Origin: Streptomyces diastatochromogenes
Lineage (GTDB): Bacteria > Actinomycetota > Actinomycetes > Streptomycetales > Streptomycetaceae
Assembly (NCBI RefSeq): GCF_002242805.1
Contig: NZ_MCGQ01000012.1
Location: 186,001 to 250,000 of the forward strand
Length of the DNA stretch: 64,000 nucleotides
Reading direction: 5' to 3'
Below the pieces are notes generated by a model. That model ran no database searches, had not been told where the DNA came from, and saw nothing but the letters and a program-made list of their open reading frames with translations. The translations under genes were made by a program, and so were the position numbers. Shown here piece after piece: positions 56,824 through 64,000 of this stretch; position 1 is the stretch's first letter, and each line of letters starts with the position of its first letter.

Positions 56824-58485
56824 ATGGTGAGTGTTCAAAAGCCTCCCGGCGGCCGTGAACGTCCTTACGCGCGCGTGCTGTTGCTCCCGGCCATAGCGAT
56901 GGCCGCGGCGACCGCGGCGGCGGTCACCCTGGCCCCGGCCTCGGCCCGGATCGCCGTCGGCGGGTGCGGGGCCGTGGCCCTGCTGCTGGTCCTCGCCACG
57001 GCCACCGAAGTGGTCCGCCGCGGACGCAGACTCCGCGCGGCGCAGGCCGAGCACGCCCGTCACACCGCGTATCTGGAGCGCCGCCTCGCTGCCCATGACG
57101 CGGAGATCGTCCGCCTCGGCACCGAGATCCTGCCCACCGCGCTCCACCGGCTGCGCCACGGAGAACCGCTCAGAGAGGTGATGCGCAAGGCGGTCGACGT
57201 CGACCCCGAACTGCGCAACATCCCCGACTCGCAGCGCCACCTGCTGCGCACGGCGCTGAAAGGCGCCGACCACGAGATCTCGATGCGCGACGCCACCGAG
57301 CGCTCCTTCGTCAGCATCGCCCGCCGCATCCAGGCCATCGTCCACCAGCAGGCCAACGAACTGCGGGAGATGGAGGAGGACCACGGCCGCAACCCCGAGG
57401 TCTTCGACGACCTGCTGCGCATCGACCACGGCACCGCGCTGATCGGCCGCCTCGCCGACACCATCTCCGTGCTCGGCGGCGGCCGCCCCGGCCGTCAGTG
57501 GCCGCTGCCCGTGTCGCTGTACAGCGTGCTGCGCGGTGCCATGTCCCGGATCCTGGAGTACCGGCGCATCGAGCTGAACTCCATCGTCAACATCAACATC
57601 AAGGGCACCTCGGTCGAGCCGATCATCCATGCGGCCGCCGAACTCCTCGACAACGCCACCCGCTACTCGCCGCCGACGACCAAGGTCCACGTCACCGCCA
57701 CCGAGGTGCAGACCGGCGTCGTCATCGAGATCGAGGACGCCGGAGTCAGCCTCAGCGACGAAGGCCGCGCCCGCATCGAAAAGGCGATCGCGGACGCCAT
57801 GGCGCGCGACGACGCGGAGAACCTGGGCTCGAACCCGCAGCTCGGCCTCGCCGTCGTGGGCCGCCTCTGCAAGAGCTTCGACATGCAGGTCTCGCTGCGC
57901 GCCTCCGCCTACGGCGGCGTCCGCGCGATCCTCATCGTGCCGCGCGTCATGACCACCACCGAGCCCGGTGTCGGCGCCGCCCACGGCATCGGTGCCACCG
58001 CCGTGCCCAAGCCCGAACTCGGCGCGGTCGAGGGCCCCAAGCGCCCGCCCAAGAAGCGCCGCCCCACCAGCCCCCGCATCCCGGCCGGGATCTCCATGGA
58101 GGACGACGTCCCCGAGGTCACCGAGTGGACGGCGGGCGGTCTGCCGCAGCGCCGCAGCCGGATGAAGACCCCGCTCAGCCAGCGGTACGCCGAACAGGCC
58201 GCCATCGAGCGCGCCGAGCGCGAGGGCCGGCCGACCATCTGGTCCCAGCCCAAGCCCGAGCCCGAGCCGGAGATGGACCCCGAGCTGAAGAAGCTCCGGG
58301 AGCGGCCGCCGGGCATGTGGGTCGACGACTTCTGGAACGGCCTGCGCAAGGGCATGCCCGAGGACGCCACCGCGGCCGAACTGACCGACTTCACGCTGAA
58401 CCCGACCGCGTACCTGCACCTGCTCAACGATTCGGACACCGCCACCGAGGGCGCTACCGACGACGACGAGGGGAACCTCAAGTGA
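56824..58485 (+). CDS. rarA: Conservon 9 sensor-kinase-like protein (RarA/CvnA9)
   Basis: A 553-residue membrane protein that nucleates the conservon complex. Two N-terminal membrane helices (residues about 18-60), a coiled linker RRLRAAQAEHARHTAYLERR, a dimerisation region with LLRIDHGTALIGRL and a HATPase_c domain with N-box HAAAELLDNATRYSPP and VEIEDAG-type G1 (VVIEIEDAGVSL). The C-terminal 150 residues are Pro/Lys-rich and disordered. In S. coelicolor the homologous operon (rarABCDE) restrains aerial growth. Its stop overlaps rarB by 4 bp. Confidence 0.93.
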   Translation: MVSVQKPPGGRERPYARVLLLPAIAMAAATAAAVTLAPASARIAVGGCGAVALLLVLATATEVVRRGRRLRAAQAEHARHTAYLERRLAAHDAEIVRLGTEILPTALHRLRHGEPLREVMRKAVDVDPELRNIPDSQRHLLRTALKGADHEISMRDATERSFVSIARRIQAIVHQQANELREMEEDHGRNPEVFDDLLRIDHGTALIGRLADTISVLGGGRPGRQWPLPVSLYSVLRGAMSRILEYRRIELNSIVNINIKGTSVEPIIHAAAELLDNATRYSPPTTKVHVTATEVQTGVVIEIEDAGVSLSDEGRARIEKAIADAMARDDAENLGSNPQLGLAVVGRLCKSFDMQVSLRASAYGGVRAILIVPRVMTTTEPGVGAAHGIGATAVPKPELGAVEGPKRPPKKRRPTSPRIPAGISMEDDVPEVTEWTAGGLPQRRSRMKTPLSQRYAEQAAIERAEREGRPTIWSQPKPEPEPEMDPELKKLRERPPGMWVDDFWNGLRKGMPEDATAAELTDFTLNPTAYLHLLNDSDTATEGATDDDEGNLK

Positions 58486-58886
58486 TCCAGCAGCGAGGCA
58501 ACTTGGACTGGATGCTCAAGCAGCTGAACGACGGCGTACCAGGCATCGAGATGATCGTGGTCCTCTCCGCCGACGGACTGCGTATCGCCCGCCACGGAGG
58601 CGACCCCGACGCCGCCGACCGGGTGGCCGCCGCCTGCGCGGGCGTACAGAGCCTCGCCGGTGCCATCATCCAGGAACTGCCCGGTGCCGGCGAGATGAAG
58701 CTCGTCGTCATCGAGATCGAGGGCGGCTACTTCTACCTCATGAACGCCGGTGCCAACGCCTTCCTCGCCGTGCTCGCCGACGTGACCTGCGAGCCGGGCC
58801 GGATGAGCGGCATGATGCGCGACCTCGTCGTTCGGATGGGCGCCCATCTCACCAGTCCGCCCCGGCGGAACGGGCAGACCGTATGA
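58482..58886 (+). CDS. rarB: Roadblock/LC7 protein (RarB/CvnB9)
   Basis: A 134-residue roadblock/LC7 domain protein, typical partner of MglA-like GTPases. It has LDWMLKQLNDGVPGIEMIVV, LSADGLRIARHGGD and FYLMNAGANAFLAVLAD. GTG 58482 overlaps the rarA stop (GTGA), and its stop overlaps rarC by 4 bp. It probably modulates the GTPase RarD at the membrane. Confidence 0.94.
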   Translation: MIQQRGNLDWMLKQLNDGVPGIEMIVVLSADGLRIARHGGDPDAADRVAAACAGVQSLAGAIIQELPGAGEMKLVVIEIEGGYFYLMNAGANAFLAVLADVTCEPGRMSGMMRDLVVRMGAHLTSPPRRNGQTV

Positions 58887-59299
58887 CTCCTCCGCGACGC
58901 AAACGGCGCCAGCCGCAACCACTGCCGCCCCCGCCTCCGCCGCCCCCCAAACCGGCGGAGGGCGAGGAGAACCCCAGGTACCCGGAACGGCTGTACACCA
59001 TCGCCGGCAGCGCCGACGGCGGCCGGGCCGAACTCGACCTGGTCACCTTAATCGTGGCGCGTTCCGCGCCGCCGCCGTCCGCCTCACCGGAGGAGGCGGC
59101 AGTGCTCCGGCTCTGTACCGCCCCCCTGTCCGTGGCCGAGCTCTCGGCCTACCTCAATCTGCCGTTCAGCGCGATGACCGTCCTGATCACCGAGCTGATC
59201 ACGACCGAACTGGTGCAGGCGCGCGCCCCGATCGTCCGCAAGGCGCTCCCAGACCGTTCACTCCTTGAAGCGGTGATGCATGGACTTCAACGGCTCTGA
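58883..59299 (+). CDS. rarC: DUF742 protein (RarC/CvnC9) with a TTA codon
   Basis: A 138-residue DUF742 protein, winged-helix-like. The basic start MTPPRRKRRQPQPLPPPP runs into a polyproline stretch, then RLYTIAGSADGG, APLSVAELSAYLNLPFSAMT and ITTELVQARAP, the usual DUF742 core. Leu56 is encoded by TTA (59048-59050), the rare codon read by the bldA tRNA, while all other Leu codons here are CTG/CTC-type. It overlaps rarB by 4 bp and rarD by 20 bp, so translation of the downstream gene may depend on passage through this codon. Confidence 0.94.
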   Translation: MTPPRRKRRQPQPLPPPPPPPPKPAEGEENPRYPERLYTIAGSADGGRAELDLVTLIVARSAPPPSASPEEAAVLRLCTAPLSVAELSAYLNLPFSAMTVLITELITTELVQARAPIVRKALPDRSLLEAVMHGLQRL

Positions 59300-59900
59300 C
59301 ACCATTCCCGGCCCACGCACCGAGGACCATCTGCCGCACACGGCACAGGCCGCGGTGAAGATCGTGATCGTGGGCGGTTTCGGCGTCGGCAAGACCACCA
59401 TGGTCGGTTCGGTCAGCGACATCAGACCGCTGACCACCGAGGAGACCATGACCCAGGCCGGTATCGGGGTCGACGACAACTACGGCTCCGAGACCAAGAC
59501 CGCCACCACCGTGGCCATGGACTTCGGCCGCATCAGCATCACCGACAAGCTGGTGCTCTACCTCTTCGGCACCCCCGGCCAGGAGCGCTTCTGGTTCCTG
59601 TGGAACGGCCTGTTCGAGGGCGCGCTCGGCGCGGTCGTCCTGGTCGACACCCGGCGCCTGGAGGTCAGCTTCGACGTCATGGGACGACTGGAGGAACGGG
59701 GCGTTCCGTTCGTCGTCGCCGTCAACTCCTTCCCCGACGCGCCCCGTTACCCGACCGAGGAACTGCGCACCGCGCTGGACCTGGCCCCGGAGATCCCGAT
59801 CCTCGACTGCGACGTGCGCCGCCGGGCCTCCAGCAAGGAGGTGCTGATGACCCTGATGCGCTTCCTGCACTCGATCGCCCTGTCCGGCGCCCTCACCTGA
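59280..59900 (+). CDS. rarD: MglA/Ras-like GTPase (RarD/CvnD9)
   Basis: A 206-residue ATP/GTP-binding protein. G1 is IVGGFGVGKTTMVGSV, G3 is LFGTPGQERFWFLW (Gln and Arg present), and the G4 position reads VNSFPDA in place of NKxD, as usual in conservon GTPases. The N-terminal 25 residues are flexible. It overlaps rarC by 20 bp, an unusually long coupling for this operon. It should cycle with RarB and associate with the RarA complex. Confidence 0.94.
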   Translation: MDFNGSDTIPGPRTEDHLPHTAQAAVKIVIVGGFGVGKTTMVGSVSDIRPLTTEETMTQAGIGVDDNYGSETKTATTVAMDFGRISITDKLVLYLFGTPGQERFWFLWNGLFEGALGAVVLVDTRRLEVSFDVMGRLEERGVPFVVAVNSFPDAPRYPTEELRTALDLAPEIPILDCDVRRRASSKEVLMTLMRFLHSIALSGALT

Positions 59901-59946
59901 CCCGTATCCGTCCATACCCCCACACCTTCCGTTCCGGAGCGACACT

Positions 59947-61431
59947 GTGACGCCTGAACCCCAATCCCTGACCGGCACCGACCCCACCGCCGGCCCGCCG
60001 CCGGGCTGCCCGGCGCACGGCCTGGGCCCCGGGGGGCTGCACCGGCTCTACGGCCCCGACGCGGCCGATCTGGGCGACCTCTACGAGCGGCTGCGGGAGG
60101 AGCACGGCCCCGTGGCGCCCGTGCTGCTCCACGAGGACGTACCCATGTGGGTGGTCCTCGGGCACGCCGAGAACCTGCACCTGGTCCGCAGCCCTTCCCA
60201 GTACGCCCGCGACAGCCGGATCTGGACCCCGCTGCAGGAGGGCATGGTCAAACCCGACCACCCGCTCATGCCGCACATCGCCTGGCAGCCCATCTGCTCG
60301 CACGCCGAGGGGGACGAGCACCAGCGGCTGCGCGCGGCGGTCACCGGCGCCATGTCGACCATCGACCACCGCACCATGCGCCGCCACATCGGCCGTTACA
60401 CCCAGGAACTGGTCAACGACTTCTGCGAGCGGGGCCGGGCCGACCTGGTCTCCCAGTTCGCCGAGCACCTGCCGATGGCCGTCATGTGCGAGATCCTCGG
60501 CATGCCCGAGGAGTACAACGACCGGATGGTGCAGGCCGCCCGCGACGCGCTCAAGGGCACCGAGACCGCCATCCAGAGCCACACCTACGTCATGGACGCG
60601 CTGAGCCGGCTCACCACCCGCCGCCGCGCCCGGCCCGACGACGACGTCACCAGTCACCTCATCACGCACCCCGCGGGACTGAGCGACGACGAGGTCCGCG
60701 AACACCTGCGCCTCGTCCTCTTCGCGGCCTACGAGGCCACCGCCAACCTGCTCGCCAACGCGCTGCGCATGGTCCTCACCGAGCCGGGCTTCCGTGCCCA
60801 GCTCAACGGCGGCCAGATGACCGTGCCGGAGGCGATCGAGCAGTCCCTGTGGGACGAGCCGCCGTTCAGCACCGTTCTCGGCTACTTCGCCAAGCAGGAC
60901 ACCGAGCTGGGCGGCCAGCGCATCCGCAAGGGCGACGGGCTGCTCATGGCGCCCGCCCCGGGCAACGTGGACCCGCGGGTGCGTCCCGACCTGTCGGCCA
61001 ACATGCAGGGCAACCGCTCGCACCTCGCGTTCGGCGGCGGCCCGCACGAGTGCCCCGGCCAGGACATCGGCCGTGCCATCGCCGACGTCGGCGTGGACGC
61101 CCTGCTGACGCGGCTCTCGGACATCCAGCTGGACTGCCCCGAGGAGGACCTGCGCTGGCGCTCCTCCATCGCCTCCCGGCACCTGGTGGCCCTGCCGGTG
61201 CGCTTCGAACCGAAGCCCCAGCAGGACGTGGAACTTCCGCCCAGCGCGTCGCACATCCCGAACCAGCGGGCCACGTGGCAGGTCGGCAGCGTCCGCACGG
61301 AACCGACGCCCGCGCCGGACGTCACTCCGGAGATCCCCCGCCCCGCCCCCGAGCCCGTCCCCGCGGCACCGGTGCAGCCCCGCCGCCAGAACGTGTGGCA
61401 GCGGATGCTGCGCTGGTGGCGCGGGGAGTGA
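59947..61431 (+). CDS. rarE: Cytochrome P450, CYP157-like (RarE/CvnE9)
   Basis: A 494-residue P450. The heme-binding loop is FGGGPHECPGQDIGRAIADV with the thiolate Cys near 369. The I-helix reads LVLFAAYEATANLL in place of the AGxxTT form. In the K-helix, where nearly all P450s have ExxR, the sequence is EQSLWDEPP (about 298-306), so the Arg is missing. This substitution is a published feature of the CYP157 family. The C-terminal 80 residues are a Pro-rich extension ending WQRMLRWWRGE. GTG 59947 follows GGAG, 46 bp behind rarD. Reaction unknown. Confidence 0.92.
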   Translation: MTPEPQSLTGTDPTAGPPPGCPAHGLGPGGLHRLYGPDAADLGDLYERLREEHGPVAPVLLHEDVPMWVVLGHAENLHLVRSPSQYARDSRIWTPLQEGMVKPDHPLMPHIAWQPICSHAEGDEHQRLRAAVTGAMSTIDHRTMRRHIGRYTQELVNDFCERGRADLVSQFAEHLPMAVMCEILGMPEEYNDRMVQAARDALKGTETAIQSHTYVMDALSRLTTRRRARPDDDVTSHLITHPAGLSDDEVREHLRLVLFAAYEATANLLANALRMVLTEPGFRAQLNGGQMTVPEAIEQSLWDEPPFSTVLGYFAKQDTELGGQRIRKGDGLLMAPAPGNVDPRVRPDLSANMQGNRSHLAFGGGPHECPGQDIGRAIADVGVDALLTRLSDIQLDCPEEDLRWRSSIASRHLVALPVRFEPKPQQDVELPPSASHIPNQRATWQVGSVRTEPTPAPDVTPEIPRPAPEPVPAAPVQPRRQNVWQRMLRWWRGE

Positions 61432-61446
61432 GCGCGGGGGACGGGG

Positions 61447-62403
61447 CTACGGCTCCTGGCCGGCGGCCCACCGCTCGGGCGAGTGCCAGGCCTGGAGCGT
61501 CCGTCCGCTGACGAACGTGTGCTCCGCCCCCGTGACCGGATCGGTGAACTCCAGCCTCCGCGCGAGCAGTTGCAGCGGACGCCGGAAGTCGTCGTCCGGC
61601 ACGGGGGCGGTCACCTCCGGATACAGCGGGTCGCCGAGGATGGGCACGCCCAGCGCGCTCAGGTGCACCCGCAGCTGGTGGGTCTGCCCCGTCTCCGGGA
61701 CGAGCCGGTACCGGGCCAGCGCGGCCCGGTGCTCGGCCAGCTCCACCCGGGTCACGGCGTTCGGCTCGCCCTCGACCTCCCGCGCGGCCGGAACTCCGCG
61801 TTCCTTCAGGATCCGGCTGCGCACGGTCCGGGGCAGAGCGAGCGAGGCGTCGTACGGCGCGATCGCCTCGTACTCCTTGCGGACCAGCCGGTCCGCGAAC
61901 AGCGTCTGGTACGCGCCGCGCTCCTCGGGCCGCACCGTGAACAGCACGAGACCCGCGGTGAGCCGGTCCAGCCGGTGCGCGGCGGACAGCGACGGGATGC
62001 CCAGCTCGCTCCGCAGCCGGGCCAGCACGGTCTGGGCGACATGGGTGCCGCGCGGGGTCGTCGCGAGGAAGTGCGGCTTGTCGGCCACGACGATGTGCGC
62101 GTCCCGGTGGACCACCTCCACCGGGAACGGCACCGGCACCTCGGGGGCCAGCTCCCGCTGGAACCACACGAACATCCCGGGCTCGTACGGCGCGTCCGGC
62201 GCCACCGCCCGCCCGTCGGCGCCCACGATCAGCCCGGCACCGAACATCGCCTCGACCACCCCGGGCCCGGCCCCCGTCAGCCGCGCCACGAGATACTCCC
62301 GCACGGTCGCCCACACCCCGCCGAACGGCAGCCGCACCCGCACCGGGTCGACACCGTCGCGCTGGGGGAGCGGGGCGGGCGGGGGCGGGGTACGTCGTCT
62401 CAC
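61447..62403 (-). CDS. RluA-family pseudouridine synthase
   Basis: A 318-residue RNA pseudouridine synthase. The catalytic motif is AAHRLDRLTAGLVLFT with the nucleophilic Asp; VVADKPHFLATTP and GQTHQLRVHLSALGVPILGDPLYPE are standard. No S4 domain is evident, although the N-terminal ~80 residues (VREYLVARLTGAGPGVVEAMF) could be a degenerate one. Target (rRNA or tRNA) unknown. Convergent with rarE, 15 bp between stops. The start is the last codon before antisense-like sequence. Confidence 0.92.
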   Translation of the reverse strand: MRRRTPPPPAPLPQRDGVDPVRVRLPFGGVWATVREYLVARLTGAGPGVVEAMFGAGLIVGADGRAVAPDAPYEPGMFVWFQRELAPEVPVPFPVEVVHRDAHIVVADKPHFLATTPRGTHVAQTVLARLRSELGIPSLSAAHRLDRLTAGLVLFTVRPEERGAYQTLFADRLVRKEYEAIAPYDASLALPRTVRSRILKERGVPAAREVEGEPNAVTRVELAEHRAALARYRLVPETGQTHQLRVHLSALGVPILGDPLYPEVTAPVPDDDFRRPLQLLARRLEFTDPVTGAEHTFVSGRTLQAWHSPERWAAGQEP

Positions 62404-62456
62404 CGGTCAAGGGTACGAGGGCGGTGTCTGTGGGCGGTGCCTGGCATGATCGACGT

Positions 62457-63128
62457 GTGACCAGGGAATCTGCGCAGTCGGGCCGTTCGAGGTATGTCCT
62501 GTTCGATGTCGACGGCACGCTGATGGACGCGGTGAGCAACCAGCGCCAGGTATGGCGAGCGTGGGCCGAGCGATACGGGCTGGACGCCGACGAGGTGTAC
62601 CAAGTGGCCCTGCGGACACGGCCGATGGAGACGTTCGCCCAGGTCGCCGCGGACCGCGATCCGCACGCGTGCCTGGCCGCGCTGCACGAGCTGGAGGACG
62701 AGGACGTACGGTCCGGGGTCTACGCGGCCTTCGACGGCGCGTCGGAGTTGCTGCACGGTCTGCCGCCGGGGTCCTGGGCGCTGGTGACCTCGAACTACGA
62801 GCACCGGGTGCGCGGCCGTTTCCTGCGGACGGGCCTGCCGGTGCCGGGCCTGATCGTGGACGCGGCCGCCGTCGAGGAGGGCAAGCCCTCGCCCGTGCCG
62901 TATCTGCGGGCCGCCGCACTGCTGGGTGCCGAGCCGGAAGACTGCCTGGTCGTCGAGGACGCCCCGTCCGGAGTCGAGTCCGGGCTGCGGGCCGGGATGA
63001 CGGTGTGGGGCGTGAACGCCGCTGCCGCGGTGGAGGGCGTGCACCGCCACTTCGGGAGCCTGAGTGCGGCGGTCCCGCACATCCTGGCCTTCGCATCCGG
63101 ATCGCACGGGCATGCCGTGGCCCGGTGA
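62457..63128 (+). CDS. HAD-superfamily hydrolase (subfamily IA)
   Basis: A 223-residue phosphatase. Motif I YVLFDVDGTLMDAVSNQ, motif II LVTSNYEHRVRG, motif III Lys in EEGKPSPVPYL and motif IV VVEDAPSGVESGLRAG are complete. GTG 62457 has no ribosome site, but CATGAT (62445-62450) lies six bases upstream, suggesting a leaderless mRNA. Similar in style to sugar-phosphate phosphatases such as glycerol-3-phosphatase or 2-deoxyglucose-6-phosphatase. It diverges from the pseudouridine synthase gene. Confidence 0.9.
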   Translation: MTRESAQSGRSRYVLFDVDGTLMDAVSNQRQVWRAWAERYGLDADEVYQVALRTRPMETFAQVAADRDPHACLAALHELEDEDVRSGVYAAFDGASELLHGLPPGSWALVTSNYEHRVRGRFLRTGLPVPGLIVDAAAVEEGKPSPVPYLRAAALLGAEPEDCLVVEDAPSGVESGLRAGMTVWGVNAAAAVEGVHRHFGSLSAAVPHILAFASGSHGHAVAR

Positions 63129-63134
63129 GTGCGG

Positions 63135-64000
63135 TCAGGAGGATTCCGCGGGTACGGCCACTGCTGATGCTTCCGGCGCGGTGTGCGGCTGATGTGCCTT
63201 CCGTGCCCGGTACAGGAAGCCGGACAGCAGCGTGAACAGCAGGAACAGCACCGTGAACCACTGGAAGTACCAGTGCCCGCCCGCCGGGTCGTACACCGCC
63301 GCGCGGGGCCAGGCCAGGTTGAGAGTCATCGCGAGGCCGTAGAGGAGGGCCAGGGCGTTGACCGGGATCCCCCAGCGGCCGAGGGAGAAGAGCGGGGCGC
63401 CCGTCTCGTCCGTGCCCGTCGTGGTGAACCGGCCGCGCAGGCGGCTGAGCAGCAGCGGGCCCGTCACCATCGCGTAGGCCAGGTACAGCATCACGATGCA
63501 GGTCGTGCCGATGGCCAGGAACGCCTCCGGTGAGGCGAAGTTGAGCAGCAGCAGGGCGGCGGCCAGGACACCGACCACCAGGGCGGGGGTGCCGGGCATG
63601 CCCGTGCGGGGGTTGACCCTGGCCAGATGGCGGGCGAAGGGCAGCCGGCCGTCGCGGGCCATGGAGAACAGCATGCGGCAGGCCGCCGTCTGGATCGCGA
63701 GCGTGGCCACGGCGATCGCCACCGCCACGTCGGCCAGCAGCACCCGGCCCACCCCGTCGCCCAGGCTGCTGGTGAGGACGTAACTCAGCCCGTCCACCGC
63801 CAGTTTCCCGTCGGTGAGGCTGGGCGCGGCGAGGATGCCGCCGAGGACGACGAGGCCGCCGAGCAGCCCGGCCGCACCGAGGGCGGTGAGGATGGTGCGC
63901 GGTGCCGTACGGCGTGGCTGGTGGGTCTCCTCGCTCATCTCGCCCGCGCTGTCGAAGCCGATCATCACGTACGCCGCCGTGAACGAGCCGATCAGCAGCG
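63135..64000 (-). CDS. APC-family amino acid permease (N-terminus beyond window)
   Basis: The C-terminal 288 residues of a membrane transporter; the frame continues past the right edge. VMIGFDSAGEMSEETHQPRR is the family hallmark following span 6, and several further spans follow: GLLGGLVVLGGILAAP, VAVAIAVATLAIQTAACRML, TPALVVGVLAAALLLLNF and FTVLFLLFTLLSGFLY. The 3' end is 6 bp from the HAD gene stop (convergent). Probably a GABA/amino-acid permease of the BAT1-like group; substrate cannot be told. Confidence 0.9.
   Translation of the reverse strand, partial: LLIGSFTAAYVMIGFDSAGEMSEETHQPRRTAPRTILTALGAAGLLGGLVVLGGILAAPSLTDGKLAVDGLSYVLTSSLGDGVGRVLLADVAVAIAVATLAIQTAACRMLFSMARDGRLPFARHLARVNPRTGMPGTPALVVGVLAAALLLLNFASPEAFLAIGTTCIVMLYLAYAMVTGPLLLSRLRGRFTTTGTDETGAPLFSLGRWGIPVNALALLYGLAMTLNLAWPRAAVYDPAGGHWYFQWFTVLFLLFTLLSGFLYRARKAHQPHTAPEASAVAVPAESS

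Overview
The window is high-GC actinobacterial chromosome, almost certainly Streptomyces. Evidence: dense genes with strong third-position GC bias, frequent GTG and TTG starts, a complete Pup-proteasome locus, a glycerol (gyl) operon controlled by an IclR-type GylR, and a five-gene conservon (HK-like / roadblock / DUF742 / GTPase / P450). From memory the gene order matches the S. coelicolor metH-proteasome-tat-cvn9 region. No rRNA, tRNA, IS element, prophage or CRISPR array was seen, so this looks like core chromosome.

Positions 1-10.9 kb: methylthioribose (MTR)/methionine salvage. A BMP-type ABC importer (cut by the left edge) diverges from mtnA. After a secreted phospholipase A2 gene comes the 4-bp-overlapping operon mtnD-mtnC-mtnB (minus strand). 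It diverges from a sugar-type ABC importer plus MTR kinase mtnK. Each of the three operons headed by an importer gene or mtnD is preceded by a short Cys-containing ORF of the Streptomyces leader-peptide type, and by hairpins between leader and gene. This suggests attenuation by sulfur amino acid status.

Positions 11-20.9 kb: glpD, glpK, glpF (gylBAC) and gylR on the minus strand, with matching palindromes ahead of glpF and gylR that are probable GylR operators. metH (cobalamin-dependent methionine synthase) and a HAD phosphatase follow on the plus strand.

Positions 21-29.8 kb: two tandem paralogous peptide-type binding lipoproteins without permeases, an orphan NarL/LuxR response regulator, a RecB-like Fe-S nuclease, a site-2 protease with CBS domains, TrmI and a small secreted protein.

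Positions 29.8-49 kb: proteasome neighbourhood: ferredoxin, arc (mpa), dop, pup, a decayed endonuclease VII gene, prcB, prcA, a LacI regulator/MFS pair, pafA, two FKBP isomerases, pafB, pafC, two small unknowns, tatA, tatC and a Ski2-like helicase. Pup ends in genomically encoded Gly-Gly-Glu.

Positions 49-56.5 kb: a translationally coupled operon of two UAAP/DUF1989 proteins, a urea carboxylase-like enzyme and allophanate hydrolase. By current knowledge this set fits guanidine degradation. A TetR gene diverges from it, with a perfect palindrome over the promoter side of the operon.

Positions 56.8-61.4 kb: conservon rarABCDE (cvn9), whose third gene carries a TTA codon and whose P450 lacks the ExxR motif. 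The right end holds an RluA-type pseudouridine synthase, a HAD phosphatase and a truncated APC-family amino acid permease.
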